From: Candidatus Avelusimicrobium facis
GTDB lineage: Bacteria; Elusimicrobiota; Elusimicrobia; Elusimicrobiales; Elusimicrobiaceae
Direction of reading: 5' to 3'
Length of the DNA: 25,358 nt
Assembly: GCA_900762815.1 (NCBI GenBank)
Contig: CAAFHX010000029.1
Coordinates: 1 to 25,358, forward strand
Shown: piece by piece, positions 21,789 to 25,358 of the stretch
Layout of the letters: each line of letters begins with the position of its first letter
Numbering within the stretch: position 1 is the first letter of the stretch
Program-made: the position numbers and the translations under genes
The notes under the pieces: generated by a model
Seen by the model: only the letters and a program-made list of their open reading frames with translations
Database searches by the model: none
What the model was told of the DNA's origin: nothing

Positions 21789-24305
21789 TTAAACGTCAAA
21801 TTCTTTTTTCACTAAGGCGCGCACTTGGGCGGCGCTGTCCAATTGGCATGCTTGGGCGGCCACTTGGGCGCAGTGGGTGCTGCTTAAGGTGCGCACCAAA
21901 GCCTTTACTTGGGCAATGGCACCGGCACCGACGGCCAGCTCCCGCACGCCGAGCCCCACCAGCAAGGGAACGGCAGCCAAGTCCCCCGCCATAGCTCCGC
22001 AGACGGCCACCGGGCGTTGATAAGCTTGAGCCCCTTGGCAGGTGCGGGCAATCAGCTCCAGCACCGCCGGATGCAGCGGGTCGGCTTGCGCGCAGAGGGT
22101 TTTGTGCCCGCGGTCTATGGCCAGGGTATATTGGGTTAGGTCATTGGTCCCCAGCGAGAAGAAATCCGCCTCTTTGGCCAACTGCTTGGCGCACAGCGCG
22201 GCAGAGGGGACCTCTACCATGATGCCAATTTCCACCCGGGCGGAAAGGCCGAGGGCTTTCTTTTGCTCTTCAATAAATTGCTTGTATTCCACCAGTTCGT
22301 CTACGAAACTGACCATGGGCAGCATGATGCGCACCACCCCGGTGGGTTGTACGCGCAACATGGCGCGGATTTGGTCCGTAAACAAGGCGCGGTATTGGCG
22401 GTAATTGCGTACGCCGCGCAGCCCCACAATGGGGTTGTCTTCCGGCGGCAGCGGCATGTAAGAGACGGGCTTGTCCCCGCCGACGTCCAAGGTGCGCAAG
22501 GTGACCGGGCGGCCATGCAGCGCATCGGCGACGCTTTGGTAAAGTGTATATTGCTGCGCTTGCGTCGGGGCGGTTGGGCCCTGGTAAAACAAAAATTCGG
22601 TGCGGACTAAGCCCAAGCCGTCGGCTCCGTTGGCATAAGCGGCGGCGGCTTCTTTTTCGTTCCCCGCATTGCCGCAAACATGCACTAACACGCCGTCTTG
22701 CGTTTGGGCCGGTTGCGTGGCGTTTTGGCGGTTGCGCTCTTGGGCTTGCTTTTCTTGGAGCTGCAACCGGGCCAGCTGCTGTTTTTGCTCCTCGGTCGGG
22801 CGGAAGTAGGCCAGCCCCTCCGTGGCGTTAAGTGCCAGCTCTTCTGCGTCCGGGATAGAGAGCACCGTTTCCCCGGCTCCCACCAAAGAAGGGATGCCTT
22901 GGTTGCGCAGTAAAATGGACGCGTGCGCCGTGGGCGAACCTTGGGCCAGCAGCACCCCGCGCACCCGGCCGTCAAAGGCCGAAATGTCTGAGGGCAGCAG
23001 CTCTTGCGCCACCAAAATGCAGCCGTCGGGGATTTGCGGCGCTTGCGGCGTTTGGCCCGTCAGCTGCGTGAGCACGCGGCTGCGCAAATCTTTTAAGTCG
23101 GCAATGCGCTCCATTAAAAAAGTGTTTTTGGTCTTTTTGAGCACGTCAATGCTGGCGCGGATGGCCTCGTTAAACGCGGCCGGCGCGCTTTGCCCCTGTT
23201 GCAGGTGCTCTTGGGCTTGCTGCGCTAAGAAAGGGTCTTGCAGCAGCTCCTCGTGCGCGTGCAAAATTTCTGCGGCGGCTTTGTTGGGAGCGGCGGCGAT
23301 TTGACGGGCGCAATCGGCCAAAACGGCTTGCAGGGCCGCTTGCAGGCGTTGTTGTTCGGCGGCGGGGTCCGGGGCGGTCTCTTCAAAGTCCAGCTGTGCC
23401 TCTTGCCACGTCCAAGCCGGGCCCATGGCAATCCCCGTGCAGGCGGTCAAGGCGTGCAAGGTGCTGCCCGGTTGGCTGAGGTCCGCTGCGGGCAGGGAGG
23501 GTAAGGTGTGCACGACGGCGGCGGCCTCGGCCTCTGTTTCGCCCAATCCACCTTCTATTTTGGCGGCCAAATTTTCCAAGGCGGCAGCCGCTTCGGCGGC
23601 CTCTTGCGGGGCGCGCAGGCGTACGGTGTCGCCGTGTTGGATAGACAACCCCATCATAGACACCAAACTCTTGGCGTCGGCGTGCTTGCCGTTGACTTCC
23701 ACTTGAATGGAAAAGGGATATTTTTTGGCTTCCTCGGCCAAGTTGCCCGCCGGGCGCGCATGCAACCCGTTGGGGTTGGGCACGCGCACTTCACGCGAGT
23801 ACAGCCAATTTTGCACGGCTTGCGTTTGCGGTTGGGCGGCAGCGGTTTGCACCCCCGGCAAAGTAAATACGACGTCCTGCCCCGCATGCACTTGGGTAAG
23901 GGCGCTTTTTTTCAGTTCGGCCCCGTCGGGCGAGGTAATGATTAAAATCACCCAGTTGCACGGAGCGTTTTGGGCCAAAAAAACAGGGTCAAATTCTGTT
24001 AGCTTTTGACCCTTTTTTACAAAATCTCCTTCCTTGACGCAGGCTTTAAAACCCTTGCCCTGCAAATTAACCGTTTCCACCCCGACGTGGATAAGCGCTT
24101 CTGCGCCTTCGCCCCGCACGGCGATGGCATGCAGGGCCGAATGCAAACTGACCACTTGCCCGTCAAAGGGGGCCGCCACAAAGCCGGCGCTGGGGTTGAC
24201 GGCGATTCCGTCGCCGAGCATTTTTTCGCTAAAGGCCGGGTCGGGCACTTGCTCCAAAGGCAGTAATTGGCCGTCGGCAGGGGAGAAAACTTGTAAGTCG
24301 GGCAT
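21789..24305 (-). CDS. PTS EIIA-HPr-EI fusion (PEP-protein phosphotransferase)
   Basis: An 838-residue cytoplasmic phosphotransferase with three modules. EIIA of the glucose type spans about 1-150, with His59 in ALHAIAV and the phosphorylated His73 in LIHVGVETVNLQGKGF. HPr spans about 169-255, with His182 in NPNGLHARPAG and Ser213 in AKSLVSMMG at the position of the regulatory Ser46. Enzyme I spans about 280-838, with active His461 in GSPTAHASILLR, VRTEFLFYQG, TLDVGGDKP, GIMVEVPSAAL, FFSLGTNDLTQYTLAIDRG, and the C-terminal CGAMAGD with the conserved Cys. Phosphate passes from PEP to EI, HPr and EIIA within one chain, then to EIIB of the next gene. It is first in the operon, with AAGGAG before the ATG. 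All three phosphorylatable histidines are kept. Confidence 0.95.
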   Translation of the reverse strand: MPDLQVFSPADGQLLPLEQVPDPAFSEKMLGDGIAVNPSAGFVAAPFDGQVVSLHSALHAIAVRGEGAEALIHVGVETVNLQGKGFKACVKEGDFVKKGQKLTEFDPVFLAQNAPCNWVILIITSPDGAELKKSALTQVHAGQDVVFTLPGVQTAAAQPQTQAVQNWLYSREVRVPNPNGLHARPAGNLAEEAKKYPFSIQVEVNGKHADAKSLVSMMGLSIQHGDTVRLRAPQEAAEAAAALENLAAKIEGGLGETEAEAAAVVHTLPSLPAADLSQPGSTLHALTACTGIAMGPAWTWQEAQLDFEETAPDPAAEQQRLQAALQAVLADCARQIAAAPNKAAAEILHAHEELLQDPFLAQQAQEHLQQGQSAPAAFNEAIRASIDVLKKTKNTFLMERIADLKDLRSRVLTQLTGQTPQAPQIPDGCILVAQELLPSDISAFDGRVRGVLLAQGSPTAHASILLRNQGIPSLVGAGETVLSIPDAEELALNATEGLAYFRPTEEQKQQLARLQLQEKQAQERNRQNATQPAQTQDGVLVHVCGNAGNEKEAAAAYANGADGLGLVRTEFLFYQGPTAPTQAQQYTLYQSVADALHGRPVTLRTLDVGGDKPVSYMPLPPEDNPIVGLRGVRNYRQYRALFTDQIRAMLRVQPTGVVRIMLPMVSFVDELVEYKQFIEEQKKALGLSARVEIGIMVEVPSAALCAKQLAKEADFFSLGTNDLTQYTLAIDRGHKTLCAQADPLHPAVLELIARTCQGAQAYQRPVAVCGAMAGDLAAVPLLVGLGVRELAVGAGAIAQVKALVRTLSSTHCAQVAAQACQLDSAAQVRALVKKEFDV

Positions 24306-24338
24306 AGCACGCTCCTTAGAGAAATGGATTACCCCTTT

Positions 24339-24366
24339 ATTATAGTATATTCAGCGGCGTTTTCAA
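24339..24366 (-). promoter_or_regulatory. Promoter of the GlcNAc PTS-nag operon
   Basis: On the minus strand, TTGAAA (complement of 24361-24366), a 16-bp spacer and TATAAT (complement of 24339-24344), then a short leader of about 25-30 nt to the AAGGAG and ATG at 24305. No clear NagC/NagR-type palindrome was recognised beside it. Confidence 0.7.
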
Positions 24367-24390
24367 GGAGGGAAAACAGGTAAGAAAAAT

Positions 24391-24419
24391 TTGAATTTTT
24401 TCGCAAAAACCTATATACT
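24391..24419 (+). promoter_or_regulatory. Promoter of the third pilin gene
   Basis: TTGAAT (24391-24396), a 17-bp spacer and TATACT (24414-24419). The start site would be near 24426, about 20 nt before the ATG, with GCAGGAG as Shine-Dalgarno in between. It is divergent from the PTS promoter. The region does not resemble the T10-hairpin leader of the other two pilin genes. Confidence 0.7.
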
Positions 24420-24445
24420 AAAGAAAAAGAAAGCAGGAGTCAACG

Positions 24446-24931
24446 ATGAAAATTTGCATGCAAACCAAAGACCAAGGTTTTACCTTGGCCGAATTGATGG
24501 CCGTGGTGGTCATTATTGCCATTCTTGCCGGGGTTGGATTTGGTTCTTACGTCAAATCCGTCTCGCGCGCGAAATTTGCCGAGGGCCGCTCGCTGGCGCA
24601 GCAGGTGGCCGCCGCGCGCGATACGTACTATTACGACCACCAAGCGCTGCTGGGCGGCAGCGGGTCCTCCTCTTTTCCGACGGACTTTTCCAAACTTTCC
24701 ATCGGCTTAAAGGACAAAGACGGCAACCAGGCTACGGGGACCAGTTTCTCCGGGAAAAATTTCACGGTAACCTTGCACAGCAATTACGTAAAGGCTACGG
24801 CGGTGGACGGCGGGTATGCCCTCTGCGTTTACCAAGACACGCTGACCCGGGCCGAACGCTGCGTCTATACCACTACAGACGGGAAAGATTTTTGCGAAAG
24901 TATGGGCTACGACGCCCAGACCTCTTGCTAA
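24446..24931 (+). CDS. Type IV pilin-like protein
   Basis: A 161-residue prepilin-like protein. The leader MKICMQTKDQG is 11 residues, then FTLAELMAVVVIIAILAGVGFGSYVKS forms the N-terminal helix with Glu at +5. The mature domain has a central Gly/Ser-rich loop (GGSGSSSFP). Four cysteines lie near the C-terminus (L-C-V-Y...R-C-V-Y...F-C-E...S-C), probably two disulfides. The Ala-Glu in place of Ile-Glu and the different helix set it apart from the two paralogues. It could be a minor pilin or pseudopilin. It stands alone between its own promoter and terminator. Confidence 0.9.
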   Translation: MKICMQTKDQGFTLAELMAVVVIIAILAGVGFGSYVKSVSRAKFAEGRSLAQQVAAARDTYYYDHQALLGGSGSSSFPTDFSKLSIGLKDKDGNQATGTSFSGKNFTVTLHSNYVKATAVDGGYALCVYQDTLTRAERCVYTTTDGKDFCESMGYDAQTSC

Positions 24932-24945
24932 GCTTTGTAAAACAA

Positions 24946-24982
24946 AAAAGACCCGCACCGGTTATTGAGGTGCGGGTCTTTT
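24946..24982 (+). terminator. Terminator after the third pilin gene
   Basis: AAAAGACCCGCACC (24946-24959) pairs perfectly with GGTGCGGGTCTTTT (24969-24982), a 14-bp stem with a 9-nt loop. It lies 14 bases after the stop codon. Confidence 0.9.
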
Positions 24983-25006
24983 GCATAAAGGGATGGGTCT
25001 GGGGAT

Positions 25007-25077
25007 AGACGGGGAAGAAGAAATCTTCTTTCCCGTCTGCCAAGGCAGTGCGATACTCACTTGGCTCGGACCTTGGC
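25007..25077. repeat. Two adjacent palindromes downstream of the small ORF
   Basis: The first is a nearly perfect palindrome, AGACGGG (25007-25013)...CCCGTCT (25032-25038), with AAGAAGA/TCTTCTT inside it. The second has arms GCCAAGG (25039-25045) and CCTTGGC (25071-25077) with a smaller AGTG/CACT pairing inside. They start directly after each other and end five bases before the stop codon of the minus-strand small ORF. No clear T-run follows on either strand, so this is more than a simple terminator; a structured 3' UTR or small RNA is possible. Confidence 0.55.
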
Positions 25078-25081
25078 GGCT

Positions 25082-25183
25082 TTATTTGTTGCGGTAAGCC
25101 GCATAGTGCGCGCCCCGGACGTTATCACCCACTTGGGCCAACGCCAGCGCGACTTTTTCCAGCATGTTTCTCATCTTTCTCAT
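25082..25183 (-). CDS. Small ORF, 33 residues, unknown function
   Basis: Reads MRKMRNMLEKVALALAQVGD then NVRGAHYAAYRNK and TAA. The ATG is preceded by a consensus Shine-Dalgarno AAGGAGA at normal spacing, and candidate promoters lie upstream on the same strand, which supports real translation. The product is basic, with a short amphipathic-helix-like stretch (MLEKVALALAQV) but no clear membrane segment. I recognise no family. Its leader can fold to hide the Shine-Dalgarno, and two palindromes follow its stop. It may be a regulatory or leader peptide, or a small structural protein. Confidence 0.55.
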   Translation of the reverse strand: MRKMRNMLEKVALALAQVGDNVRGAHYAAYRNK

Positions 25184-25187
25184 TTTT

Positions 25188-25228
25188 TGTTTCTCCTTAT
25201 TAAATTCGGGTGTTGCTGGAGAAACACC
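25188..25228 (-). promoter_or_regulatory. Small-ORF 5' UTR with SD-sequestering alternative hairpins
   Basis: On the minus strand the leader contains UGUUUCUCC (complement of 25218-25226), perfectly complementary over 9 nt to GGAGAAACA (complement of 25188-25196), which includes the Shine-Dalgarno core. A competing local hairpin, GGUGUU/AACACC (complement of 25209-25214 with 25223-25228), uses part of the same bases. The two folds are mutually exclusive, which is the layout of an RNA switch or attenuated ribosome binding site. Confidence 0.5.
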
Positions 25229-25245
25229 AAATCTTGTCTATTTAA

Positions 25246-25294
25246 ATTATACAAAATTTGAAGATGTTTGAAAAAAGGTCATCTAGTATAACAT
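25246..25294 (-). promoter_or_regulatory. Candidate promoters upstream of the small ORF
   Basis: On the minus strand, TATAAT is the complement of 25246-25251, giving a leader of about 55 nt that holds the switch-like hairpins. A second possible promoter is the extended -10 TGTTATACT (complement of 25285-25293). The -35 boxes are weak. Confidence 0.4.
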
Positions 25295-25326
25295 TTTCAT
25301 TTGACAAAAAGCAAGCAAAAAAGCTG

Positions 25327-25353
25327 TTGCCCGGCTGTGCGGTTTTATATAAT
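25327..25353 (+). promoter_or_regulatory. Possible promoter facing out of the window
   Basis: TATAAT (25348-25353) with a weak TTGCCC 15 bp upstream (25327-25332), pointing rightwards to a gene beyond the window end. A TTGACA at 25301-25306 is too far away to pair with it. Confidence 0.3.
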
Positions 25354-25358
25354 ATAAA

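Noticed and set aside
25301..25329. TTGACA at 25301 as the -35 of a promoter
   Set aside because: The bases 17 bp downstream (25324-25329) do not resemble a -10, and the next TATAAT at 25348 is too far away.

Overview
The window looks like a chromosomal segment of a free-living or gut-associated Gram-negative bacterium, most plausibly a member of the Elusimicrobiota. That placement is an inference. It rests on several solitary type IV pilin genes of the 'GFTLIELLVVVLIIG' type scattered among unrelated housekeeping genes, a periplasmic alpha-2-macroglobulin, a sugar phosphotransferase lifestyle (GlcNAc uptake), and the general codon and GC style. No rRNA, tRNA, CRISPR array, transposase or phage gene was seen. 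TGA is a normal stop codon here (rsmI, nadA and the SIS gene all end in TGA).

Layout. (1) 1-740: a type IV pilin gene (+) carrying a 123-bp palindromic element inserted in frame between its leader and its mature region, followed by a bidirectional terminator. (2) 751-8857 (-): a giant 1949-aa alpha-2-macroglobulin-like protein lacking the thioester, then the pair rsfS-argS; RsfS has a histone-H1-like lysine/alanine tail. (3) 8961-11239 (+): rsmI, a TsaC/Sua5-type threonylcarbamoyl-AMP synthase, and an orphan membrane histidine kinase, ending in a strong terminator. (4) 11381-12781 (-): an AGCS-family sodium/amino-acid symporter. (5) 12959-16454 (+): an operon of a small unknown lipoprotein, nadA, nadC and a class I/II PLP aminotransferase, with a recognisable sigma70-type promoter and a terminator. 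(6) 16515-17706 (-): an OsmC-family protein and a UPF0309-type SIS sugar-phosphate-binding protein. (7) 17771-18388 (+): a second pilin gene with the same 5' region as the first, but broken by an in-frame TGA. (8) 18390-24305 (-): a complete N-acetylglucosamine operon, in transcription order EIIA-HPr-EI fusion, EIICB, nagB, nagA, with a good promoter at 24339-24366. (9) 24414-24982 (+): a third pilin gene with its own promoter and terminator. (10) 24983-25358: a non-coding-looking end that holds a 33-aa small ORF on the minus strand with a potential Shine-Dalgarno-sequestering 5' UTR and two palindromes downstream of it.

How the genes work together. The GlcNAc cluster makes a two-polypeptide phosphotransferase system: PEP phosphate passes through EI, HPr and EIIA on one protein to EIIB on the membrane protein. 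GlcNAc-6-P is then deacetylated (NagA) and deaminated/isomerised (NagB) to fructose-6-P. nadA-nadC make nicotinate mononucleotide from iminoaspartate; nadB is not in the window. argS, rsfS, rsmI and tsaC all serve translation.

The most unusual signals are the in-frame palindromic element in pilin 1, a duplicated pilin 5' hairpin with a compensatory base-pair change, three genes with an identical TATAAT/TATACT-6 nt-ATG geometry that predicts leaderless mRNAs, the lysine-rich RsfS tail, and the small-ORF switch-like leader at the right end.
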